A DNA stretch of 64,000 nt from CAZZDK01 sp964652235. GTDB taxonomy: Bacteria; Pseudomonadota; Alphaproteobacteria; UBA9219. The stretch is taken from the NCBI GenBank assembly GCA_964652235.1, contig CAZZDK010000005.1, forward strand, positions 1 to 64,000, given 5' to 3'. Position 1 is the first letter of the stretch. Each line of letters begins with the position of its first letter. The notes under the pieces are model-generated. The model saw only the letters and a program-made list of their open reading frames with translations, made no database searches and was not told the DNA's origin. The translations under genes and the position numbers were made by a program. Below are positions 1 through 7,557 of this stretch, one piece after another.

Positions 1-106
1 GGCAGCGGCGGCCCCGGCGGCCGGCGCAACGCCTGCGGCAGGAGCCAAGGCAGCGGCACCGGCTGCGGCGGCTTCTGCGGCCAAGACGCCCGCGGCTAAG
101 AAGTAA
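1..106 (+). CDS. rplY: C-terminal tail of ribosomal protein L25 (partial)
   Basis: An open frame enters from the window edge and stops with TAA at 104-106. The 34 visible codons are almost entirely Ala, Pro, Gly and Lys and end in Pro-Ala-Ala-Lys-Lys. Such a low-complexity tail is typical of the long Ctc-type L25 (5S rRNA-binding protein) of alphaproteobacteria. The identification rests mainly on gene order, since rplY-pth-ychF is a common arrangement; no folded domain is in view. It could be another Ala/Pro-tailed protein. Confidence 0.55.
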   Translation, partial: AAAAPAAGATPAAGAKAAAPAAAASAAKTPAAKK

Positions 107-117
107 GGAACTGGGCC

Positions 118-705
118 TTGGCTCAGCCCTCCAAAATGATCGTCGGCCTCGGCAACCCCGGGGCCGACTATCTTTTGAGCAGACACAATATCGGCTTTAT
201 GGCCGTGGACGCCCTAGCGGAAGCCGTCGGCGCAAGCGCCTGGCAGAAAAAGTTTAAAGGCCACATCGCGAACGCGACGCTGGACGGCGCCGCGTTTCTC
301 CTTCTCAAACCTTCGACCTATATGAACCTGTCCGGCGAGGCCGTAGGCGAAGCCCTGCGTTATTACAAGCTTGAGGTGCCGGACGTTCTTGTCGTTCACG
401 ACGATATCGATCTCATTTGCGGCGACATCCGAGTCAAGCAGGGCGGCGGCCACGCGGGGCATAACGGCCTGAAATCCATCGACGCGCATATCGGCAAGGA
501 TTACTGGCGCGTACGGCTCGGCGTCGGACGCCCCCAGCATAAGGGCGAGGTCTCGGATTACGTTTTGGGCAATTTTGCGAAGGCGGATAGAAGCTGGCTT
601 GAGCCGCTCCTCGCCGCGCTGCCCGAAGCCTTGCCGTTTTTCTTAAAGGGCGAGACGGAAAGGTTCATCCAGGCGCTTTCCATGGCTGCACGGAAGGCCG
701 GATAG
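118..705 (+). CDS. pth: Peptidyl-tRNA hydrolase
   Basis: Cytosolic enzyme that cleaves the ester bond of peptidyl-tRNAs that drop off ribosomes, recycling tRNA. The N-terminal IVGLGNPG signature, the catalytic His (about H23 in SRHNIGF), the VHDDIDL Asp loop and the GGGHAGHNGLKS segment are all present. The 195-residue length is normal for the family. A TTG start at 118 is preceded by AAGGA at 105-109 with good spacing; an in-frame ATG at 136 is the alternative. It follows rplY by 11 bp and precedes ychF by 13 bp, so the three are probably cotranscribed. The C-terminus has a short extension ending Ala-Arg-Lys-Ala-Gly. Confidence 0.96.
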   Translation: MAQPSKMIVGLGNPGADYLLSRHNIGFMAVDALAEAVGASAWQKKFKGHIANATLDGAAFLLLKPSTYMNLSGEAVGEALRYYKLEVPDVLVVHDDIDLICGDIRVKQGGGHAGHNGLKSIDAHIGKDYWRVRLGVGRPQHKGEVSDYVLGNFAKADRSWLEPLLAALPEALPFFLKGETERFIQALSMAARKAG

Positions 706-718
706 AAAGAGGAAATAC

Positions 719-1822
719 ATGGGTTTTAATTGCGGAATTGTGGGCTTGCCGAACGTCGGCAAATCGACCCTTTTCAACGCGCTGACGGCCACGGCCGCCG
801 CGCAGGCCGCCAATTATCCGTTTTGCACCATCGAGCCGAACATCGGCCGCGTCAGCGTGCCGGACGCGCGGCTCGACAAGCTGGCGGCGCTGGCCCATTC
901 GGCCAAGATCGTCCCGACGCAACTTGAGTTCGTGGACATTGCGGGCCTCGTGCGCGGCGCGGCCAAGGGCGAAGGCCTGGGCAACAAGTTCCTCGCCCAT
1001 ATCCGCGAAGTGGACGCCGTCCTCTATGTCCTGCGCTGCTTCGAAAACGGCGACATCACGCACGTCGAAGGGTCCATTGACCCGATCCGCGACGCGGAAA
1101 CCGTCGAAACCGAATTGATGCTCGCGGACATGGAGAGCCTCGAAAAGCGCGTGACCGCCGCGCAAAAGAAAGCCAAGGGCGGCGATCAGGAATCCAAGGA
1201 TCAACTGGCCGTCATGGAACCGGCGCTGGCGACGTTGCAGGCGGGCAAGCCCGCGCGGACGCTCTTCAAGACGCTTTCGCCCGAACAAGGCGCGATCCTG
1301 AAGCAATTGCAGCTTGTGACGGCCAAGCCCGTTCTCTACATCGCCAACGTCGCCGAGGCCGACGCCGCCAAAGGCAACGCTTTTTCGGAGCGCGTCGCCG
1401 CGCGCGCCGAAGCCGAAGGCACGCAAAGCGTCGTCATCGCCGCCGCCATCGAATCCGAGGTCGCCATTTTGCCGCCCGAGGATCAAAAAGAATTTCTTTC
1501 AGCGCTCGGCCTTGAAGAGCCGGGGCTGAACAAAGTCATCCGCGCGGGCTATAAATTGCTGGGCCTTCTGACGTTCTTTACGGTCGGCCCCAAGGAAGCG
1601 CGGGCCTGGACGGTGCGGCAAGGCGCCTGCGCGCCCGAAGCGGCGGGCGTCATTCACACGGATTTCGAGCGCGGCTTTATCAAGGCCGAGACGATCGCCT
1701 ATGAAGACTTCGTAAGCCTGGGCGGCGAGGCGGCAGCGCGCGAGGCCGGAAAGTTGCGCCAGGAAGGCAAAGAATATATCGTCAAGGACGGCGATATTTT
1801 CCATTTCAAGTTTAACGTGTAA
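719..1822 (+). CDS. ychF: Redox-regulated ATPase YchF (Obg family)
   Basis: Ribosome-associated P-loop NTPase of the TRAFAC/Obg class that prefers ATP. The G1 loop GLPNVGKS lies at residues 9-16, DIAGLVRGAAKGEGLGN forms G3, and the G4 position reads NVAE instead of NKxD, which is the YchF hallmark linked to ATP preference. A coiled-coil insertion follows the G domain, and the C-terminus is a TGS domain ending IVKDGDIFHFKFNV. At 367 residues it is of normal length. It sits 13 bp after pth and is followed 15 bp later by yebC. Confidence 0.97.
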   Translation: MGFNCGIVGLPNVGKSTLFNALTATAAAQAANYPFCTIEPNIGRVSVPDARLDKLAALAHSAKIVPTQLEFVDIAGLVRGAAKGEGLGNKFLAHIREVDAVLYVLRCFENGDITHVEGSIDPIRDAETVETELMLADMESLEKRVTAAQKKAKGGDQESKDQLAVMEPALATLQAGKPARTLFKTLSPEQGAILKQLQLVTAKPVLYIANVAEADAAKGNAFSERVAARAEAEGTQSVVIAAAIESEVAILPPEDQKEFLSALGLEEPGLNKVIRAGYKLLGLLTFFTVGPKEARAWTVRQGACAPEAAGVIHTDFERGFIKAETIAYEDFVSLGGEAAAREAGKLRQEGKEYIVKDGDIFHFKFNV

Positions 1823-1837
1823 CCGAAGAGAAACCTC

Positions 1838-2566
1838 ATGGCAGGCCATTCGCACGCAAAAAACGTCATGCATCAGAAGAACGCTTCGGATGCCAAAAAG
1901 GCGAAAATCTTCAACAAACTCGCCCGCGAGATCACCGTCGCGGCCAAGCTCGGATCGAGCGATCCGGCCAGCAACCCGCGCCTGCGCGCGGCGATTGCCG
2001 AAGCGCGCGCCAACAACATGACGCGCGACCGCATTGAACGCGCCATCAAATCCGGCCAGCCGGGCGGCGCAGACGATTCCAAGACTTACGAAGAAGTCCG
2101 TTACGAAGCTTACGCGCCCGGCGGCGTCGCCCTTATCATCGAAGCGCTGACCGACAACCGCAACAGAACGGCCGCGGAAATCCGTTCGGCCCTTTCCAAG
2201 AACGGCGGCAATTTGGCCGAAACGGGATCGGTCAGTTTCATGTTCGAGCGAGTGGGCGAGATCGTTTTCCCGGCGGACAAGGCTTCCGAAGGCGCGATGC
2301 TTGAAGCCGTCATCGAAGCGGGCGGCGACGACGTGGAATCCGACGAAGAAGGCCATTATGTCACGACGAGCATCGAGAGCTTCGGCCCCGTGCGCGCGGC
2401 GCTTGAGGCCAGGTTCGGCGAACCTTCAAGCGCCAAACTCGTCTGGGAAGCTAAAAACGCTCTGCCCGTCTCGGGAGAAGACGCTAAGGCGCTTCAGAAA
2501 CTCCTCGACATCTTGGAAGACGACGATGACGTGCAAAACGTGTTCGGAAATTATGAGATAGCCTGA
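1838..2566 (+). CDS. yebC: YebC/PmpR-type transcription/translation factor
   Basis: Member of the YebC/TACO1 family. In bacteria these proteins have been described both as DNA-binding regulators and as factors relieving ribosome stalling at proline stretches. The N-terminus MAGHSHAKNVMHQKN and the conserved KAKIFNKLAREI and NPRLRAAIAEARANNM segments are diagnostic. The acidic middle domain (DDVESDEEG) and the C-terminal DDDDVQNVFGNYEI ending are also typical. The 242-residue length fits. In many proteobacteria yebC neighbours ruvC, but here no ruv gene follows. Confidence 0.96.
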   Translation: MAGHSHAKNVMHQKNASDAKKAKIFNKLAREITVAAKLGSSDPASNPRLRAAIAEARANNMTRDRIERAIKSGQPGGADDSKTYEEVRYEAYAPGGVALIIEALTDNRNRTAAEIRSALSKNGGNLAETGSVSFMFERVGEIVFPADKASEGAMLEAVIEAGGDDVESDEEGHYVTTSIESFGPVRAALEARFGEPSSAKLVWEAKNALPVSGEDAKALQKLLDILEDDDDVQNVFGNYEIA

Positions 2567-2621
2567 AAAATCCCTTCATGCTACAATCCTGAACCTTTAG
2601 CAGAAGCGGAATCGGAAACCA

Positions 2622-3491
2622 ATGCCGGAAGAGTCCCTTCTCGACTTCCTTACGCAAGGCCTGACGGTCGGCTCTCTTCAGGTCCGCCTTGCCGAAAAAC
2701 CGGAAGAAATCGACGCTGCCCTGGCGCTGCGTTATCGCGTCTTCTACGAGGAAATGGGGGCGAAACCGTCGCCGGAAGCCCTCGCCAGCAAGCGCGACAC
2801 CGACCGTCTTGATCAATACTGCGACCATCTTCTTGTCATCGACAACGAACGGCAGGGGGACAGAAAAGTCGTCGGAACCTATCGGCTCATTCGACGCGAG
2901 GCGGCGGCCAAGCACGGCTCCTTCTATTCCGCCAGCGAATACGACATTTCGCCCCTTATCGCCTATCCCGGCGAGATTTTAGAACTGGGGCGATCCTGCA
3001 TTGAGAAAGATTATCGCACCGGCATCGTCATGCAAACTTTATGGAAAGGCCTGGCCGCCTATATGTTTCGCTATGACATCAAGCTTATGTTCGGCTGCGC
3101 GAGCTTGCACGGCGATAATCCGGACGATCACGCTTTGGCTCTTTCGTATCTCTATTATCACCACCTTGCGCCGCCCGCTTTGCGTGCGCGCGCCCTGCCG
3201 GAATTTTACGTCAAGATGGACCGCCTGCCCCGCGAGGCCTTTGACCCCGACGCCGCCTTCAACGCGCTTGACTTCAACAACATCAAGGTGGACCCCAGGG
3301 CGGGGGCGGCCAGCCTGCCGCCGCTCATTAAAGGCTATTTGCGCGTGGGCGGCTATGTCGGCGACGGCGCTTTTCTTGACCATCAATTCAACACGACGGA
3401 TGTTTGCATCATCGTCAAAACGGATATGCTCACGGACCGCTACTTGCGCCATTATGAACGCCTGAAGGAGCGCACAAGGACCGAAGATTAA
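2622..3491 (+). CDS. OlsB-like GNAT acyltransferase
   Basis: The sequence fits the hemolysin/OlsB branch of GNAT acyltransferases, which in alphaproteobacteria transfers a 3-hydroxyacyl group from acyl-ACP to the alpha-amino group of ornithine, the first step to ornithine lipids. Supporting motifs are ALRYRVFYEEMGA near residue 40, the DHLLVID strand, VVGTYRLIRREAA, and ELGRSCIEKDYRTG near residue 130, which matches the acyl-donor site of the family. A C-terminal part (LIKGYLRVGGYVGDGAFLD, TTDVCIIV) is the usual cap. No olsA acyltransferase is adjacent, so the lipid role is inference; a related N-acyl amino acid synthase is the alternative. Confidence 0.78.
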   Translation: MPEESLLDFLTQGLTVGSLQVRLAEKPEEIDAALALRYRVFYEEMGAKPSPEALASKRDTDRLDQYCDHLLVIDNERQGDRKVVGTYRLIRREAAAKHGSFYSASEYDISPLIAYPGEILELGRSCIEKDYRTGIVMQTLWKGLAAYMFRYDIKLMFGCASLHGDNPDDHALALSYLYYHHLAPPALRARALPEFYVKMDRLPREAFDPDAAFNALDFNNIKVDPRAGAASLPPLIKGYLRVGGYVGDGAFLDHQFNTTDVCIIVKTDMLTDRYLRHYERLKERTRTED

Positions 3492-3542
3492 GGAAATATT
3501 AGGAAACAGGCCGTCTTCTTTCCCGATTAACCCGATTTTAGC

Positions 3543-3573
3543 AGTCTTTGGGCCATAAAGGGGGCTGTTTTTT
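3543..3573 (+). terminator. Weak intrinsic terminator
   Basis: AGTCTTT at 3543-3549 can pair with the AAAG...GGGCT segment that ends near 3566, with wobble pairs and a bulge, and is followed by six T residues at 3568-3573. It would end transcription from the acyltransferase gene just before the histidine kinase start. The stem is imperfect. Confidence 0.3.
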
Positions 3574-3587
3574 CTTTCCCTCGGTTC

Positions 3588-5054
3588 ATGACAAAAGCGC
3601 CTTCTCCTCCGGCTGTGCCGCCGCCTTTTTACGTGTCCCGCCTGGTTTTCGGGACAGCGGTTTTTCTTGGTCCGCTTCTGACTGTTATCGCTTTCTTTCT
3701 TCTTGAGAAAGACCTGCCCCCCCTGCCTTACCTTTTGCCCCACGCCCTTCTCTTGGGGGGGATCGCCCTCACGCTTGCTCCCGCCGCCTACCTGAAACTC
3801 GCCCATTCGCGGGGCGGCGAAGTCGCCGTTCTGGCCCAATCCCTGCGCCGCGCGAACGAAGAACTTAAACGTAAGATGGCCGAAGAAGAGAAAATGGCCC
3901 GCGCCCTGCGCGAGAGCGAAAAGAAATATCGCGCCATTTTCGAGAACGCGGGCATCGGGATATGCCAGATCGCGCCGACGGGCGAGTGGATCAACGCCAA
4001 CCGCACCATGGCGCAGATCATGGGGTACCAAAATCCGGAGGAGCTGCTCTTGGCGCAGCCGGATCTGCACGGACGCTTGTTCGTCGATCCCCACGTCCGT
4101 CGCGACTGGTTCGCCCGGCTTGAGGAATCCAAGCAGCAAGGCCTTGAGGCCGAGCTTCGCACGGCGGATGGCCATCGGGTTTGGGTCAACATGACCGGCC
4201 ACGCGGTGCGCGACATGATCGGCGACGTGATTCACTTCGAATGCACGATGTACGACATCACGGAACGACGCGAAGCCGAGATCGCCCTCATGAGAGCTAA
4301 GGAGCAAGCCGATTTCGCCAACCGAAGCAAGTCCGAGTTTCTGGCGAACATGAGCCACGAGCTTCGCACGCCGCTTAACGCCATCATCGGTTTTTCCGAG
4401 ATTTTGCGCGACCAGCTTTTCGGTCCGCTGGGCCAACCGCAATACGTCGAGTATGCGGGCGATATTCACGACAGCGGCCAGCTTTTGCTTTCGCTCATCA
4501 ACGACATCCTCGATATGTCGAAGATCGAAGCGGGCAAGCGCGAACTGGCCGAAAGCATCATGGATGTGGAGCAGATCGTCCGGTCCGTCTCAAGGCTTGT
4601 CGCCGCGCGCGCCAAAGCGGGAAAGATCAAAATGAGCCTATCCGTGGCGCCGAACATTCCTTCCCTGCGAGCAGAGGAACGCGCCATCAAACAAATCCTC
4701 ACGAACCTCCTTACCAACGCGATCAAATTCACCCCCGAAGGCGGCAAAGTTTCTCTCGACGCTTCGCTCTCGCCGAAGGGGGGGCTTGTCTTCAAGATTC
4801 AGGATTCCGGCATCGGCATGGCGCCGAACGAAATTCCGGTCGCCCTCGCCCCGTTCGGCCAGATCGAAAGCGCCCTAAGCCGGAAAAACCAGGGAACGGG
4901 CCTCGGCCTGCCGCTCACGAAAGCGCTTGTCGAACTGCATGGGGGTACGCTTGATCTCGAAAGCAAGGTCGGGGCCGGAACGACCGTAACGGTCACGTTC
5001 CCACCAGAGCGCTCGATCAAACGGGAAGAGAAGCCCGTAGAAACCCAAGCTTAA
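3588..5054 (+). CDS. Membrane PAS sensor histidine kinase
   Basis: Two hydrophobic segments (about residues 18-39 and 47-69) anchor the protein. A short coiled coil (80-112), a PAS domain with a PAC-like end (113-230, TMYDITERR) and a HisKA domain follow. The H-box MSHELRTPLNAIIGFSEIL has the phosphoacceptor His at about 257. The ATPase domain has an N box NLLTNAIKFT (373-382), a G1 box DSGIGM (406-411) and a G2 box GTGLGLPL (436-443). The architecture resembles the DivJ/PdhS/PleC cell-cycle kinases of alphaproteobacteria, but the ligand and partner regulator are unknown and no response regulator is adjacent. The last 38 bp overlap the convergent glycosyltransferase gene. Confidence 0.9.
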   Translation: MTKAPSPPAVPPPFYVSRLVFGTAVFLGPLLTVIAFFLLEKDLPPLPYLLPHALLLGGIALTLAPAAYLKLAHSRGGEVAVLAQSLRRANEELKRKMAEEEKMARALRESEKKYRAIFENAGIGICQIAPTGEWINANRTMAQIMGYQNPEELLLAQPDLHGRLFVDPHVRRDWFARLEESKQQGLEAELRTADGHRVWVNMTGHAVRDMIGDVIHFECTMYDITERREAEIALMRAKEQADFANRSKSEFLANMSHELRTPLNAIIGFSEILRDQLFGPLGQPQYVEYAGDIHDSGQLLLSLINDILDMSKIEAGKRELAESIMDVEQIVRSVSRLVAARAKAGKIKMSLSVAPNIPSLRAEERAIKQILTNLLTNAIKFTPEGGKVSLDASLSPKGGLVFKIQDSGIGMAPNEIPVALAPFGQIESALSRKNQGTGLGLPLTKALVELHGGTLDLESKVGAGTTVTVTFPPERSIKREEKPVETQA

Positions 5055-6669
5055 GAAGCCATCCGGCCGTGCGCCAGAGCGCGGCCCTGTTTTCGCGCGG
5101 AAAAGCCGCGAAAATCTCGCCGAGGTCCGCGCTTCCCCCGTGCGAGGCCAGCCACCGCAAAAATCCGAAGACGCCCGCGCCGCCGATCATGAATTCCGCC
5201 GCCAGCCGATTCATCTTGTGCGAGAGAATCAACCGAACCTCTTCCGGCGGCGCAATGACCGTCAAGCGCGTCTCTTCGGACAGAACGGCGCTTGGATAAT
5301 CGCGGAACATATCGAAAGGATCGGGGGCATGGGGGTGAAGAACGGACGGCGAAGGCCGGATGTCGGCGGACGGAATCTTCGCGTTTTCGTTCGCGTTCCA
5401 ATTCTCATAGGCCCCGATAATCCTCGCCCAGTCATATGAAGGCAGTCGTTCCCTGGCGCTGGCCGCGAAGCGCGCGCGCAAATCCGGATTTTCGATAAGT
5501 TCCACGATCGCCTGCGCCGCCGCTTCGTAGTCCACCGCCGCGCATTGCGCGATGAGCGCCAAAGAGCCGCCATAAGTCTCGCGCTCGCCCAGAAACGTCG
5601 CGGCCAGCTCGCGCCCCGCGCCCGGCGGCGGCGCATAGGTGGGGATAAGAAAACCGTCCTGCCCATGCGTTACGGAATCGCGGTAGCCGTCCCAATCCGA
5701 AACGACGCGCGGCAGGCCCGCCGCGATCGCCTCGATGGGCGTCAGGCCAAAACTTTCCTGCACGTTCTCGACCAGCGAAAGAAAAACGTCGCCCGCCGCC
5801 CAAAGGCCGTCCGGAAACCGCGCGTCGTCGGGCGCAATAAAACTTACCCGCGCCGTAGAACAAACGTCCCGCGCAAGCGCCTCGAATTCCGCGCCGGATT
5901 CTTCGGGAACGAAATAGCCCTGCATGACGAGACGCACTTTTTTTCCGCTTTGTCTCGCGGCCTCCTCCGCCGCGCGAAACATCGGCAAAGGATGGGCCTT
6001 AATCGCGTAGCTGAGCCGCCCGACCCAAAGCAAAACAATGTCGTCCCCGCTTACGCCGAGTTTTTCCCTTTGATCTTTCCTTTTATCCGGCGAAACTTTG
6101 GCCGCGATACGCGCCGTCTCGACGCCGAGCGGGATGACCGGCAACCGAACAGGACATTCATAAGAGACGCCGAAACGCTCCTGCATAAAAACCGCCCAAT
6201 GATCCCAATAACGCCGCACGGCGGACGCCACCGCCCGCGAAGGACAAACGATCGCGTCGGCAGCGAAGGTCGGCGCAAGGCAGAACTGTTCGAGAACGCG
6301 GGCCGTCTCGACGCCGGAGGGCGCATGAACGAGGCCGCAAAAAGAAAACGAAGCGCCCGCATAGGCCCGCTGCCAAAGCAGATCGCGCGAATCCGGATCG
6401 GCCCGAAAGACGCGCGAGAAAGCGCCGAGATTCTCGCGCGGAAACCGGCTGTCGAGAAAGGTCAGGCGCGAGGCGTCGGCCCCGATCTCAGCGGCGACAT
6501 CCAGAATCTCGCGCTGGGCGACTTCGCTTGCGATCAAAAAAGGCAGCTTTTCCTGCCGCCCGTGACGCAACCAAGCCCGAAGCCAATCGAGAATAGCCAC
6601 CTGAATCCCGTAAACCTGGCCGGGTCGCGGCGGCTTTCGAACGGGGGAATAGTGAATCGCATAGGTCAT
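5017..6669 (-). CDS. GT4-type glycosyltransferase with C-terminal extension
   Basis: The core is a GT-B glycosyltransferase of the GT4 group. It has an N-terminal Rossmann half, a hinge near VVLLWVGRLS, and the donor-site stretch VQESFGLTPIEAIAAGLPRVVSDWDG, whose two Glu residues (EX7E motif) bind the nucleotide-sugar. About 110 further residues follow with no recognised domain. The frame remains open upstream to 6930, but the start at 6669 (MTYAIHYSPV) is preferred because the protein then begins with a normal GT-B strand and because the upstream extension would run across the recO start. Acceptor unknown; a cell-surface polysaccharide or lipid role is inference. It is convergent with the kinase and divergent from recO. 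Confidence 0.82.
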   Translation of the reverse strand: MTYAIHYSPVRKPPRPGQVYGIQVAILDWLRAWLRHGRQEKLPFLIASEVAQREILDVAAEIGADASRLTFLDSRFPRENLGAFSRVFRADPDSRDLLWQRAYAGASFSFCGLVHAPSGVETARVLEQFCLAPTFAADAIVCPSRAVASAVRRYWDHWAVFMQERFGVSYECPVRLPVIPLGVETARIAAKVSPDKRKDQREKLGVSGDDIVLLWVGRLSYAIKAHPLPMFRAAEEAARQSGKKVRLVMQGYFVPEESGAEFEALARDVCSTARVSFIAPDDARFPDGLWAAGDVFLSLVENVQESFGLTPIEAIAAGLPRVVSDWDGYRDSVTHGQDGFLIPTYAPPPGAGRELAATFLGERETYGGSLALIAQCAAVDYEAAAQAIVELIENPDLRARFAASARERLPSYDWARIIGAYENWNANENAKIPSADIRPSPSVLHPHAPDPFDMFRDYPSAVLSEETRLTVIAPPEEVRLILSHKMNRLAAEFMIGGAGVFGFLRWLASHGGSADLGEIFAAFPRENRAALWRTAGWLLKLGFLRASLPV

Positions 6670-6735
6670 GGCGGCATCCTTCCACAGGCGCAAGCCTATC
6701 GCAAAACGATTCAGGGCGTGGTAGATTCGCAATCT

Positions 6736-7518
6736 ATGGAATGGACGGACGAAGGAATTCTGCTCTCGGTGGCCCCGCACGGCGAGACGGCGGCGGTCGT
6801 GACGCTTTTGACGGCGGAGCATGGCCGCCATGCGGGCCTCGTGGCAGGCGGGCAGAGCCGTAAGAACCAGCCTGCCTTGCAGGTCGGCAATCTTGTCGCG
6901 GCGCGCTGGCGGGCCAGGCTTTTGGACCATCTGGGGAACTATACATTAGAACCTGTGCGGCCTTTTGCCGCCCCCTGGCTGCACGATCCCGAAATCCTCG
7001 CGATCATCTCCAGCGCCTGCGCCATCACCGAGGCCAGCCTGCCCGAGCGCCAGCCTATGCCAGGAATCTTCGCAGGTCTTTGTTCTCTTTTTTCCATTGA
7101 AGACAGGTCCTTATGGGCGCCTGTTTATGTGAAATGGGAGATGAGCCTTTTGAAAGCCCTCGGCTACGGCATGGATTTATCCTGCTGCGCTTTGTCCGGC
7201 GCGACGGAGGGGCTGGCCTATATCAGCCCCCGCACCGGCCGCGCCGCCACAGCCGAGGCTGCTATTCCCTATCAGGAAAAGCTCCTCCCCCTGCCGGGGT
7301 TTCTCTGCGGCGCGGCCAATTGGGACGCGGCAGACATCGCCGACGGGCTGGCTTTGACGGGCCATTTCCTGTCCCGCCATGTCTTCGCCCACCCCCAGAA
7401 TCGCCGCCTTGTGCCTCTGGACGGCATGTTGCCGCTGGCCCGGCAGCGCCTGACGGCCTTTTACGCCCCAAAAACCAAGGAAACAGAAGCGGTTGCGCTT
7501 CTCGCCCGCCCTGCTTAA
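6736..7518 (+). CDS. recO: DNA repair protein RecO
   Basis: RecO helps load RecA onto SSB-coated DNA in the RecFOR pathway. The N-terminal OB fold starts MEWTDEGILLSVAPHGETAAVVTLLT, followed by HGRHAGLVAGG and the helical RecO_C part containing LLKALGYGMDLSCCALSG. The 260-residue length is normal. The C-terminal zinc-finger cysteines seen in some homologues are reduced to CC near residue 152. The open frame extends far upstream, but that part is antisense to the glycosyltransferase; the ATG at 6736 gives the conserved N-terminus. It precedes parC by about 40 bp. Confidence 0.95.
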   Translation: MEWTDEGILLSVAPHGETAAVVTLLTAEHGRHAGLVAGGQSRKNQPALQVGNLVAARWRARLLDHLGNYTLEPVRPFAAPWLHDPEILAIISSACAITEASLPERQPMPGIFAGLCSLFSIEDRSLWAPVYVKWEMSLLKALGYGMDLSCCALSGATEGLAYISPRTGRAATAEAAIPYQEKLLPLPGFLCGAANWDAADIADGLALTGHFLSRHVFAHPQNRRLVPLDGMLPLARQRLTAFYAPKTKETEAVALLARPA

Positions 7519-7557
7519 GGTGCGGATCAAGATGGTTTTTTGAGGAATCAATCTGTT

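Noticed and set aside
5545..6735. Long upstream extension of the recO frame
   Set aside because: Antisense to the GT4 gene; Arg-rich shadow translation. RecO begins with a normal N-terminus at 6736.
6670..6930. N-terminal extension of the GT4 frame
   Set aside because: Would overlap the recO start region and has Arg-rich shadow composition; MTYAIHYSP at 6669 is a natural GT-B start.
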